From Trueperaceae bacterium (GTDB taxonomy: Bacteria; Deinococcota; Deinococci; Deinococcales; Trueperaceae), in NCBI GenBank assembly GCA_007121175.1, contig SKMG01000159.1, forward strand, positions 1 to 5,310: a DNA stretch of 5,310 nt. Direction: 5' to 3'. Numbering within the stretch: the first letter of the stretch is position 1; every line of letters begins with the position of its first letter. A program made the translations under genes and the position numbers. Of the stretch, positions 1 to 5,310 are shown one piece after another. Under the pieces are notes generated by a model. That model did not search any database. It had not been told where the DNA came from and saw only the letters and a program-made list of their open reading frames with translations.

Positions 1-189
1 GAAGTCGTCGACGCCAGCGCCGAGCAGCTCGCGCTGGCTCACGCTCAAGTGCGTGCGTTCGACGTCGAGCGTCAGCCAGTAGCCGACCAACCCCGCCAGC
101 GCCAGCAGCAGACCAAGCGCCTGGAGCGCCCACGCCTGCCGGCGGTGGCGCCGAGCGTCGTCAGGAGAACTGGGCGCTGATCTCCGCAT
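1..189 (-). CDS. N-terminus of a membrane-anchored protein, probably LytR-CpsA-Psr (LCP) family (partial)
   Basis: Only the first 63 codons are in the window; the frame is open to the edge at position 1. The ATG at 189-187 is followed by a short polar, Arg-rich stretch (MRRSAPSSPDDARRHRRQ), then a hydrophobic segment at about residues 20-42 (core ALGLLLALAGLVGYWLTL). The basic flank before the helix predicts a cytoplasmic N-terminus and an outward-facing domain, that is, a signal anchor. The visible outer part is too short to show any catalytic motif. The LCP suggestion rests on this topology and on gene order: in Deinococcota and some Gram-positives yqeK is followed by an LCP (lytR-like) gene and then rsfS. 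LCP proteins attach polymers to the cell wall. The start overlaps the 3' end of yqeK by 29 nt, and GAAGG lies only 3 nt before the ATG, which suggests translational coupling. Gene reality is fairly sure; the family is inference. Confidence 0.6.
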   Translation of the reverse strand, partial: MRRSAPSSPDDARRHRRQAWALQALGLLLALAGLVGYWLTLDVERTHLSVSQRELLGAGVDDF

Positions 190-790
190 GGACCTTCAGC
201 GTACGCGGATGCACGCTCTTGCCGTGCCTGCGCAGGTAGCGAACCTTGCTCTCGATCGCCCGTTGGTAGGCGCCGGCCAAGTCGCGCATGGCCAGTTCTC
301 GAACGTCGCGGTTCACGCCCCGGCCCGGCTCGGTCACGTCGGCGACGTACACCGCCATCGCCACCCGATCGCCCGGCCGCGGGCCGCAGACGTGGTGCTC
401 GATCGCGTCGAGCACGCGCTCGTCGGTCACGCCCCAGGACACGGCGATGGCACGCCCGGCGCGGCCGTGGAGTGCCAACGGGTGCCGGCTCTCGACATGG
501 TTCTCGGGCGGCGCCAGCTGACGCAGCCGGTCCTCGGACAGGTCGCGCGCGACGTCGTGCAGCACCGCCGCCAGCGAGGTCGCGCGCAGCTCGCCGCGCG
601 AGAAGCCGTTGGCGATGCCGATCGTCTCCGCCAGCGAGGCGACCCGCATGACGTGCGCGAAACGCTCGGCGCTGACCAGGGAGCGAACGCGCGCGCAGTA
701 CGGCGCGATGCTGGCACGTTGACACGGTCCGATCGCCCTGAACGGCGGCTCGCCGGCGGCGCTGAGGAAGGTGTTGGATGCGTCGCTCAT
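161..790 (-). CDS. yqeK: YqeK-type HD-domain phosphohydrolase, predicted symmetrical Ap4A hydrolase
   Basis: The predicted 209-residue cytoplasmic protein has the HD-superfamily metal ligands in order: H46 (in RFAHVMRVA), H78-D79 (AVLHDVARD), H109 (PLALHG), H132/H133 (AIEHHVCG) and D151 in VYVADVTEPGR. The last motif, an ADxxEPxR-type sequence, is the YqeK signature. YqeK-family enzymes split diadenosine tetraphosphate symmetrically into two ADP using a di-metal centre, which limits this alarmone-like nucleotide. I chose the ATG at 790-788. The frame stays open to an ATG at 871, but the extra 27 residues look non-conserved. The chosen start is not strongly supported by a ribosome site: the nearest GGGAG is about 15 nt upstream. 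The N-terminus carries some 25 residues more than the usual family core of about 190. It lies 102 nt after obg and overlaps the following membrane-protein gene by 29 nt. The family call is secure; the exact start is not. Confidence 0.9.
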   Translation of the reverse strand: MSDASNTFLSAAGEPPFRAIGPCQRASIAPYCARVRSLVSAERFAHVMRVASLAETIGIANGFSRGELRATSLAAVLHDVARDLSEDRLRQLAPPENHVESRHPLALHGRAGRAIAVSWGVTDERVLDAIEHHVCGPRPGDRVAMAVYVADVTEPGRGVNRDVRELAMRDLAGAYQRAIESKVRYLRRHGKSVHPRTLKVHAEISAQFS

Positions 791-808
791 GCGGATCGAC
801 GACCGCTC

Positions 809-823
809 CCGGCCGGTGGCCGG
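809..823. repeat. Small inverted repeat upstream of yqeK
   Basis: Six-base arms (ccggcc and ggccgg) flank 3 nt in the 102-nt gap between obg and yqeK. On the transcript the hairpin would sit 18 nt ahead of the yqeK ATG and would partly cover the only GGGAG-like ribosome site (806-810). No U-tract follows, so it is not an intrinsic terminator. In such GC-rich DNA a repeat this short could arise by chance. Confidence 0.3.
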
Positions 824-892
824 AGGGTACCACGCCGCCAGCGGGCGTCCATATGCGGTCGGTAACACCATCCTGGGCCCGCCGCGCTCGGC

Positions 893-2374
893 TCAGCGTA
901 CGGGTCCGTCGTCGGGCCGCTCCTGGCCCCCTTCGCCTGGTGCCTCGTCGTCATCGTCGCCCCCCGGCTCGCCGGTCGCTTCGAAGGCGCTTCCTCCGTC
1001 ATCGGTCTCGGAGTCCTCCGAGCCGCGCTGCGACGCGAGATAACGTCGTTCCGCCGCGCGCTGCTCGGCCGCCTCGCTGGCGCGCGAGGCCCGCGCATCG
1101 GCCTCGGCACCATCATCGTCGAAGTATTCGAACACGGCGCTGGCGATGGTCACGTCGTCGCCGCTCTTCGCTCCGGCCCGGGCGAGCAGTTTGTTCACGC
1201 CGAGCGAGGCGAAGTGGTGCTGCAGGTACGCCACCGCGTCGCGGTTGCTGGCGTCGAAGCGCTCCACCACCGTCTCGAGCTCGCGCCCGCGCACGACCCA
1301 ACCGCCGTCCGTTGCACGCTCCACCCGCACCGGATCGGCCACCACCTGCTGGGGCCGAGCTGGCGTCCGCACCGGGGCCGGCCGTGGCGGCAGCAACTCG
1401 AACACGGCCTGCCGGACCTCGTCGAGGCCGCTGCCGGTGAGCACCGAGAGCCGTACCAGCGGCAGGCCGAAGGCGGTCGCCTCGGCTTCGGCCGCGCGCG
1501 CCTCGGCCTCCTCGACGAGGTCGATCTTGTTCAGCGCCACCAGCGCCGGACGATCCACGAGCGCCGGGTCGTACGCGCGCAGCTCATGCTGGAGCGCGTC
1601 GAGCGTCGCCACCGGATCGTCCGCGGCGTCGAGCAGGTAGACGAGCAGGCGGGTCCGGGCGATGTGGCGCAGGAAGTCGAGCCCGAGGCCGCGACCGAGG
1701 TGAGCGTCCTCGATGATGCCGGGGATGTCGGCCATGGTCAGCCGCTCGACGCCGCTCGGGCCGCTGCGCTCGACCGTGCCGAGCTGGGGGTGGAGCGTCG
1801 TGAACGGGTAGTCCGCTACCCGCGGCCGGGCGTTCGACAAGGCCGCCAACAGGCTCGACTTGCCGGCGTTGGGGTAACCCACCAGGCCGACGTCGGCGAT
1901 GGTCCGGAGCTCCAGCCGCAGGCGCCGGCGCTCGCCGCGGGTCCCGGCCTCGGAGAAGCGCGGCGCCTGCCGCCGTGCGCTGGCGAAGGCGGCATTGCCG
2001 CGTCCGCCCTGGCCTCCGGCCGCCGCCGGTAGACGCTCCCCGTGCTCGAGCAGTTCCCCGATGGCCTCGCCGCGCTCGAGGTCGAACACCACCGTGCCGA
2101 CGGGCACCTGCAGCACGAGGTCGGCGCCGGAGGCGCCGGCTCGCTCGCGGCCCTCGCCCGGCTGGCCAGCCTGCGCGCGGTAGGTGCGGTTCTGGCCCAG
2201 ACTGTCGAGCGAGTGCAGAGCCTCGTTCGCCTCGAGCCAGACGCTGCCGCCGGCTCCTCCGTGGCCACCGTCCGGACCGCCCTTCGGCACGTACTTGAGC
2301 CGCAGGAACGACATCGCGCCGTCGCCTCCGCGGCCGCCCTGGACGATGACCTCGATCACGTCACGAAACGGCAT
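893..2374 (-). CDS. obg: Obg/CgtA-family GTPase, 50S ribosome assembly
   Basis: This 493-residue protein has the full Obg layout. Residues 1-158 form the Gly-rich Obg fold ([35 protein letters not shown]). Residues 159-328 are the G domain: G1 GYPNAGKSS at 166-174, G2 in YPFTT (Thr192/193), G3 DIPG at 216-219, G4 NKID at 282-285 and a G5-like SVLTGSG at 310. Residues about 345-418 are an OCT domain ending in FEYFDDD. Obg proteins bind GTP and late 50S particles, help 50S maturation, and bind (p)ppGpp. The OCT domain is found in Gram-positive and Deinococcota Obg but not in E. coli CgtA. A disordered, acidic tail (about 419-493, rich in D, E, G, A, S) extends past the OCT domain. Its place after rplU-rpmA is the conserved one. 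The ribosome site before the ATG at 2374 is weak (only CGGGTG at short spacing), so expression may be low or depend on upstream translation. Confidence 0.97.
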   Translation of the reverse strand: MPFRDVIEVIVQGGRGGDGAMSFLRLKYVPKGGPDGGHGGAGGSVWLEANEALHSLDSLGQNRTYRAQAGQPGEGRERAGASGADLVLQVPVGTVVFDLERGEAIGELLEHGERLPAAAGGQGGRGNAAFASARRQAPRFSEAGTRGERRRLRLELRTIADVGLVGYPNAGKSSLLAALSNARPRVADYPFTTLHPQLGTVERSGPSGVERLTMADIPGIIEDAHLGRGLGLDFLRHIARTRLLVYLLDAADDPVATLDALQHELRAYDPALVDRPALVALNKIDLVEEAEARAAEAEATAFGLPLVRLSVLTGSGLDEVRQAVFELLPPRPAPVRTPARPQQVVADPVRVERATDGGWVVRGRELETVVERFDASNRDAVAYLQHHFASLGVNKLLARAGAKSGDDVTIASAVFEYFDDDGAEADARASRASEAAEQRAAERRYLASQRGSEDSETDDGGSAFEATGEPGGDDDDEAPGEGGQERPDDGPVR

Positions 2375-2424
2375 GCTGCACCCGCTGAAAGGACCGAAGT
2401 GGCCGAAGAGACCGACGCGAAGGC

Positions 2425-2448
2425 GCGGTCACGGTGAACCGCGACCGC
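2425..2448 (-). terminator. Strong hairpin in the rpmA-obg spacer; possible partial terminator or processing site
   Basis: On the transcript, two 11-nt arms (GCGGTCGCGGT and ACCGTGACCGC) are separated by TC. They pair throughout with one G-U wobble, and with the top pair open the loop is UUCA. The 117-nt spacer between rpmA and obg (2375-2491) otherwise shows no open frame and no convincing promoter. What follows is pyrimidine-rich (CTTCGCGTCGGTCTCTTCGG) but is not a U-tract, so a classical intrinsic terminator is not supported. A role in lowering obg expression relative to the ribosomal proteins, or in RNA processing, is inference. Confidence 0.4.
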
Positions 2449-2464
2449 ACCTGCTGGAGGCTGC

Positions 2465-2483
2465 CCTCGGTGAGGCTCCGAGG
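2465..2483 (-). other. Small hairpin just after the rpmA stop
   Basis: The transcript reads CCTCGG, a 7-nt loop, then CCGAGG, starting 8 nt after the rpmA stop codon. The 6-bp stem has no U-tract after it. Together with the larger hairpin at 2425-2448 it gives the rpmA 3' region two stems in series, which could protect the rplU-rpmA message from 3' decay. The sequence shows the stems; the role is a guess. Confidence 0.3.
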
Positions 2484-2491
2484 CGTACCGG

Positions 2492-2770
2492 TCAGTCCGC
2501 AGCGACGTGCTCGCCGACGGACGTCTCGACGCTGATGAAGCGCCCCATGCGACCCTTGTCCTGGAAGCGCACCACGCCGTCGCGCAGCGCGAAGATCGTG
2601 AAGTCGCGGCCGAGCCCGGCGTTGCGGCCGGGCTTGAAGCGCGTACCGCGCTGCCGAACCAGGATGTTGCCGGCTGCGACCGTCTCGCCGTCGAAGCGCT
2701 TGACGCCCAGACGCTTGGAGTGGCTGTCGCGCCCGTTCTTGGAGCTGCCGACGCCCTTCTTGTGAGCCAT
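2492..2770 (-). CDS. rpmA: 50S ribosomal protein L27 (bL27)
   Basis: The 92-residue protein opens [20 protein letters not shown], followed by [28 protein letters not shown]-type [12 protein letters not shown] and GVVRF, all hallmarks of bL27. The length is normal (about 85-95). L27 is a late-assembling large-subunit protein; its flexible N-terminus reaches the peptidyl-transferase centre and helps place the tRNA acceptor ends. That N-terminus begins directly with MAHKKG, without the cleavable leader that Firmicutes L27 carries and the Prp protease removes. A purine-rich ribosome site (AGAGAGGGGGG, 2778-2788) ends 7 nt before the ATG. The gene starts 24 nt after rplU, and the two are almost certainly co-transcribed. 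The short C-terminus ends VGEHVAAD. Confidence 0.98.
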   Translation of the reverse strand: MAHKKGVGSSKNGRDSHSKRLGVKRFDGETVAAGNILVRQRGTRFKPGRNAGLGRDFTIFALRDGVVRFQDKGRMGRFISVETSVGEHVAAD

Positions 2771-2788
2771 GTCGAGTCCCCCCTCTCT

Positions 2789-2811
2789 CCGGGATCAGGC
2801 CCTGATCCCGG
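2789..2811 (-). promoter_or_regulatory. Near-perfect 23-nt palindrome across the rplU stop codon
   Basis: Two 11-base arms (ccgggatcagg and cctgatcccgg) flank a single central base with no mismatch. On the transcript this folds as a stem of about 10 bp with a 3-nt loop. The 5' arm is made of the last rplU codons (GGG ATC AGG), the 3' arm contains the rplU UGA (2797-2795), and the purine-rich rpmA ribosome site starts directly after it. G-rich rather than U-rich sequence follows, so it is not an intrinsic terminator. A ribosome reaching the rplU stop would melt it, which fits L21-to-L27 translational coupling. A DNA-binding site is an alternative. The structure is seen; both roles are inferred. 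Confidence 0.6.
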
Positions 2812-3100
2812 TGATCCGCACCTCGGTGTACGGCTGGCGATGGCCGATGTGCCGGCGGTAGTTGGTCTTGGCCTTGTACTTGCGGACGTGGATCTTGTCG
2901 CCGCGACCGTGGGTGACGATCTCGGCGGACACGACGGCGCCGGCGACCAGTGGGCTGCCGATGCGAGCCTCGCCACCGCCCAGCATCAACACCGGGAACT
3001 CGACGGTGGCTCCGGCGTCCGCCTCGAGTTTCTCGAGGCGGACGACGTCACCCTCCTGGACTCGGTACTGCTTGCCGCCTGACGCGATGATGGCGAACAT
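2795..3100 (-). CDS. rplU: 50S ribosomal protein L21 (bL21)
   Basis: The 101-residue protein starts MFAIIASGGKQYRVQEGD and carries the expected bL21 features: GGKQY near the N-terminus, VGs-like GSPLVAGA in the middle, and the basic KIHVRKYKAKTNYRRHIGHRQPYTEVRI stretch (described here in two parts: KIHVRKYKAKTNYRR at about residues 69-83, then HIGHRQPYTEVRI) that binds 23S rRNA. The length matches the family norm of about 103. The frame is open upstream to 3340, but I chose the ATG at 3100: it begins the conserved sequence and has a GGAGG ribosome site 8 nt ahead. L21 is a structural protein of the large subunit that contacts 23S rRNA and L20. The gene heads the rplU-rpmA-obg unit, preceded by a probable promoter and a structured leader. 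Its last codons and stop lie inside the 2789-2811 palindrome. Confidence 0.98.
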   Translation of the reverse strand: MFAIIASGGKQYRVQEGDVVRLEKLEADAGATVEFPVLMLGGGEARIGSPLVAGAVVSAEIVTHGRGDKIHVRKYKAKTNYRRHIGHRQPYTEVRITGIRA

Positions 3101-3108
3101 GGTCCCAA

Positions 3109-3113
3109 CCTCC
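3109..3113 (-). promoter_or_regulatory. Ribosome binding site of rplU
   Basis: GGAGG lies 8 nt before the ATG at 3100, an ideal Shine-Dalgarno match and spacing. It is the strongest site in the window and decides the rplU start against the longer open frame. It directly follows, and shares two bases with, the second copy of a 13-nt leader repeat (3112-3124). Confidence 0.85.
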
Positions 3114-3148
3114 GGTGCCAGGCGATCGGCAGCTGCCGGGGCCAGGCG
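3112..3148 (-). repeat. Imperfect 13-nt direct repeat in the rplU leader
   Basis: CGCCTGGCCCCGG (3136-3148) and CGCCTGGCACCGG (3112-3124) match at 12 of 13 positions and start 24 nt apart. The second copy runs into the GGAGG ribosome site. A palindrome, CGGCAGCTGCCG, lies between and partly in the first copy. A protein bound at the second copy, L21 itself being the obvious candidate, could block initiation, but that is speculation. Confidence 0.55.
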
Positions 3149-3248
3149 AATGACGTGCGCTCTCGTGCGCTGTGTTCTGGTCGCTGAGGTGCGACCCGTT
3201 GCGGCATGCCGCAGTGCGCCGCCGGTGAAGCGACGCTCCAGACCAGAG

Positions 3249-3278
3249 AGAATAGCAGACGCGGGTCTACGTTCGCAA
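3249..3278 (-). promoter_or_regulatory. Predicted sigma-70-type promoter for rplU-rpmA-obg
   Basis: TTGCGA (3278-3273, four of six matches to TTGACA) is followed after 18 nt by TATTCT (3254-3249, four of six matches to TATAAT). TG one base before the latter makes an extended -10 element. In a region this GC-rich, a TATTCT stands out. It lies between the end of the membrane-subunit gene and rplU, where a promoter is expected, and would start RNA near 3242, at the foot of the leader stem. Confidence 0.55.
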
Positions 3279-3336
3279 GCGCGCTCGAGCGCCGTAGCAG
3301 GGTCACACCCGTGATGGGCCGACGCCCAGGACCCGC

Positions 3337-5310
3337 TCACGCCGCGCCGGAGAGCGTGACCGTCGCCAGCATCACCAGCCAGAGGATCACCATGAGCGTC
3401 ATGCTGAGGCTCACGTCGCGGCTCTCGCGCTGGATGCGCGCGCGGGCCATCAGGACCAGCCGTTCGCGCTCGGCATCATCGACCTCGCCGGTCTCGCGCG
3501 CCACGCGCCAGCTCGCGTCGAGCACCTGACCGAGCACGGCCGCAGCACGCCGGGCGTCGAGCCAACGCTGGCGCGACCGGCGGCGCAGCGCCGCGAGCGC
3601 GCGATCGAGCCCCGACGGCTCGCGCTCGGTGGCCGAGAGGTTCTTGGCGAACGAGCCCAGGGCCCGCTCCAGCCGCGACGGCTCGCGCTCGGGTGCCGAC
3701 AGGGCCTCGCCGAGCGCGCGGAGGGCGCGCCAGAGCTTGGACTGCCTCGGGCGGCGCTCCGGAACGCCCGAGTACGCGCTCTCCAGGTCGCGCCACCGCT
3801 CCCAGAGCCAGGAGCGGGCCTGGTCAGGCGCCTGCTCCTGCGGTGATCCCTCCGATTGCGCGCTCGGGACATTGGCTCGCCGCTCGGTGGTCACGTGGAG
3901 CGCGCTCACCAGCCGCTGTCCCCGGCGCATGGCCGCAACCACCGCCCAGTCGAGCGAGAGCCACGCCGGGAAGGGGTGCGTGTACAGCCCAGTGCGGCTG
4001 GCGACGAGATGAAACGCCGCCCCGATCAGCAGCGCCAGCAGCGCGGCGCGCAGGTCACCCGGATGGCTGATCGGCGACGAGAGATAGCGCTCCACACCCC
4101 CGCTCGGCAGCCGCCAACCTTCGAGCGCGTTGGCGATGAACGGGGCAGCGAGCTGCGGCCTGAGGCCCAGCGCCACGACGAACAGCGCGAGCGGCGCCAT
4201 GGCCAGGCGCATCAGGAGCGGTGCGTCGCGCGGCGGGCCGCTCCCGTGGGCGTGCGAGGCTGCCGCCGACGGCGGCCGGCCCGCCTCCGTCGCCGGGAGG
4301 GGCGAGGCGCTGCGCGAGCGGCCGAGGAACACCGAGACGAACAGCTTGATGAGCGCGGCGGCCGTGCCGACGGTGGTGAGCAGGTAGAGCCGCTCGGCCC
4401 AGGCCAAACCGTACCCTCGCCCCGTGGCATGGGCATGCTCGACTGCGTAGTCGAGCGCATGGTGGATCACGCTCTTGCTGACGAACCCGTTGAGCAGGGG
4501 CACCCCGACGATGCCGGCGACACCGATGAGGACGAAGACGAAGGTCCACGGCATCGCCCGCGCCAGACCGCCCAGCCGGCGCATGTCGACGGTACCGGTG
4601 GCGGCGACCACGGCCCCGATGCCGAGGAACAGGAGCGCCTTGAACAGCCCGTGGTTCACCACGTGGAGCAGGGTGCCGGTCCAGCCGATGGCACCAGCGT
4701 CCCCGAGGTAGGTCGCAGCCCCCACGCCGGCGAGGATGAAGCCCATCTGGCTCACGCTGCTGTAAGCGAGCAGCCGCTTGGCGTCGAGTTGCCACAGGGC
4801 CATCACCACGCCGATGAGCATCGTGGCGATGCCCCACCACAGCACGACCAGCCCCAGCCCCTCGGCCTGCGTGACGGCCGCGACCAGCTGCTCGGCTTCG
4901 CCTCGGTAGAGGATGTCGATCGTTCGGATGATGCCGTACGCCCCGGCTTTGATCATCATGCCGGAGAGCACCGCGCTGGCCGGCGCCGGAGCGCTGCCGT
5001 GAGCGTCCGGGAGCCAGCTGTGCAGACCGATCCCGCCAGCTTTGAGCCCGAAGCCGAGCAGGAGGCACAGCGCCGCGAGGTCGCGCGTCCCGGCCTGGCC
5101 TTCGGCGATCGCCAGCGGCGCAGCCAGGTCGCCGCCGCCCAAGGCGTACACCAGCAGCACACCGGCGAGCACCGAGAAGCCGCCGAGCACCGTCAGCACG
5201 AGGTACTTGAGCCCGGCCGCCTCGGCCGCCTTGGTGCCGGTGTGGATCACGAACAGGTAGGCGATCAGGCCCAGCCACTCGAAGCCCAGATAGAGCGTCA
5301 CCAAGTCGCC
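3337..5310 (-). CDS. Antiporter-like membrane subunit, MrpD/complex I (NuoM/N) family, 5' end outside the window
   Basis: The visible 657 residues are open to the window edge; residue 1 here is the codon at 5310-5308. The first third to half is a proton-conducting transporter core (Proton_antipo_M type) with about 11 membrane helices. It carries the charged residues of the transport path: E11 (GFEWLG), K90 (GLKAGGIGLHSWLPDAH, with H97), K121 (SGMMIKAGAY), H216/H220 and K224 (HVVNHGLFKALLFLG) and K279 (NGFVSKS). The LHSWLPDAH...AP.P.SA wording favours MrpD or a hydrogenase-type subunit over true NuoL. Roughly 100 N-terminal residues (helices 1-4) are missing. Residues about 330-362 are a polar Pro/Ser/His-rich loop. 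After SLDWAV (about 451) comes an unusual Arg/Glu/Ala-rich polar tail (472-632) with an internal duplication, then a last helix (634-652). The family moves H+ or Na+ across the membrane. The gene probably closes an upstream ion-transport operon. Confidence 0.88.
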   Translation of the reverse strand, partial: GDLVTLYLGFEWLGLIAYLFVIHTGTKAAEAAGLKYLVLTVLGGFSVLAGVLLVYALGGGDLAAPLAIAEGQAGTRDLAALCLLLGFGLKAGGIGLHSWLPDAHGSAPAPASAVLSGMMIKAGAYGIIRTIDILYRGEAEQLVAAVTQAEGLGLVVLWWGIATMLIGVVMALWQLDAKRLLAYSSVSQMGFILAGVGAATYLGDAGAIGWTGTLLHVVNHGLFKALLFLGIGAVVAATGTVDMRRLGGLARAMPWTFVFVLIGVAGIVGVPLLNGFVSKSVIHHALDYAVEHAHATGRGYGLAWAERLYLLTTVGTAAALIKLFVSVFLGRSRSASPLPATEAGRPPSAAASHAHGSGPPRDAPLLMRLAMAPLALFVVALGLRPQLAAPFIANALEGWRLPSGGVERYLSSPISHPGDLRAALLALLIGAAFHLVASRTGLYTHPFPAWLSLDWAVVAAMRRGQRLVSALHVTTERRANVPSAQSEGSPQEQAPDQARSWLWERWRDLESAYSGVPERRPRQSKLWRALRALGEALSAPEREPSRLERALGSFAKNLSATEREPSGLDRALAALRRRSRQRWLDARRAAAVLGQVLDASWRVARETGEVDDAERERLVLMARARIQRESRDVSLSMTLMVILWLVMLATVTLSGAA
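3595..3702 (-). repeat. Internal 63-nt tandem duplication in the tail of the antiporter-like subunit
   Basis: Two copies of a 15-residue unit, LSAPEREPSRLERAL (3658-3702) and LSATEREPSGLDRAL (3595-3639), match at 12 of 15 residues, with starts 21 residues apart. The DNA shares 17 identical bases in the same phase (cgacggctcgcgctcgg). A weaker third relative, PERRPRQSKLWRALRAL, lies just before them. The unit is amphipathic and highly charged, consistent with short helices. A recent in-frame duplication of a low-complexity segment is the simplest reading. Confidence 0.7.

Larger units (their letters stand above)
3101..3248 (-). promoter_or_regulatory. Structured 5' leader of the rplU operon
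   Basis: Between the predicted promoter and the rplU ATG lie about 140 nt of untranslated RNA. A long-range stem pairs TCTG and GTCGCT (3242-3239 and 3234-3229) with AGCGAC and CAGA (3185-3176), leaving a 4-nt bulge. It encloses a perfect 14-nt palindrome (TGCGGCATGCCGCA, 3200-3213). Further down are GCGCAC twice (3165-3170, 3155-3160), a 12-nt palindrome CGGCAGCTGCCG (3127-3138) and a 13-nt direct repeat. Leaders upstream of rplU are known in Bacilli (the L21 leader family), where autoregulation is suspected. I do not claim this one belongs to that family. The pairing is read directly; a regulatory role is inferred. Confidence 0.5.

Noticed and set aside
188..865. Plus-strand open frame of 225 codons over yqeK
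   Set aside because: It is the antisense shadow of a well-conserved HD-domain gene. Long spurious frames are normal in DNA this GC-rich, and the product shows no recognisable motif.
791..871. A 27-residue N-terminal extension of yqeK from the ATG at 871
   Set aside because: The extra residues look non-conserved. Not fully excluded, because the ATG at 790 has no good ribosome site.
1214..2032. Plus-strand open frame of 272 codons over obg
   Set aside because: It is antisense to the Obg G domain. The translation is Arg/His/Leu-rich with no family signal.
3315..3328. Terminator after the antiporter-like subunit gene
   Set aside because: TGGGC-GTCG-GCCCA forms only a 5-bp stem with no U-tract, so it is too weak to call.
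3101..3340. An 80-residue N-terminal extension of rplU
   Set aside because: The frame is open to 3340, but the extension resembles nothing, contains the predicted promoter and leader, and the ATG at 3100 has an ideal ribosome site exactly where L21 homology starts.
4055..5278. A second minus-strand frame of 407 codons within the antiporter-like gene
   Set aside because: It is Arg/Ala/Gly/Pro-rich, lacks the hydrophobic pattern of the true frame, and is an out-of-frame shadow caused by high GC.
5302..5304. TTG as the true start of the antiporter-like subunit
   Set aside because: The frame stays open to the window edge, and the family needs about four more helices before this point, so the gene is cut by the window.

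Overview
The window is a very GC-rich stretch of bacterial chromosome. Every gene I can support reads on the minus strand, so transcription runs from position 5310 towards 1. In that order the genes are: the 3' part of a proton/sodium-translocating membrane subunit of the MrpD/complex I antiporter family; rplU (ribosomal protein L21); rpmA (L27); obg (ribosome-assembly GTPase); a yqeK-type HD-domain phosphohydrolase; and the first 63 codons of a membrane-anchored protein, probably of the LytR-CpsA-Psr family. The rplU-rpmA-obg block is a classic conserved bacterial cluster, and obg/yqeK/lytR-like order is known from Deinococcota and some Gram-positives. The wording of Obg (an N-terminus reading [11 protein letters not shown], and the stretch [19 protein letters not shown]), its C-terminal OCT domain and the high GC all remind me of Deinococcota, perhaps a Truepera-like lineage. 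That placement is from memory and is tentative.

Layout: 3337-5310 holds the antiporter-like subunit, whose N-terminus lies outside the window. It ends in an unusual Arg/Glu-rich tail of about 160 residues with an internal duplication, closed by a last membrane segment. 3101-3336 is non-coding. It carries a plausible extended -10 promoter and a structured leader of about 140 nt ahead of rplU. 2492-3100 is rplU-rpmA, separated by 24 nt that are mostly taken up by a near-perfect 23-nt palindrome spanning the rplU stop codon. 2375-2491 is a spacer with two hairpins. 893-2374 is obg with an acidic tail. 791-892 is a short spacer where many genomes would carry nadD. 161-790 is yqeK, and 1-189 is the overlapping start of the last gene.

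Functionally, L21, L27 and Obg all serve the large ribosomal subunit. L21 and L27 are structural, and Obg is a GTP-dependent checkpoint in 50S maturation that is also linked to (p)ppGpp. YqeK is predicted to remove Ap4A, another stress nucleotide. The antiporter-like subunit is probably the end of a separate upstream ion-transport operon. I see no mobile element, CRISPR array, tRNA or rRNA. I do not think the window contains a wholly new system. The most unusual points are the rplU/rpmA palindrome, the rplU leader, and the tail of the antiporter-like subunit.
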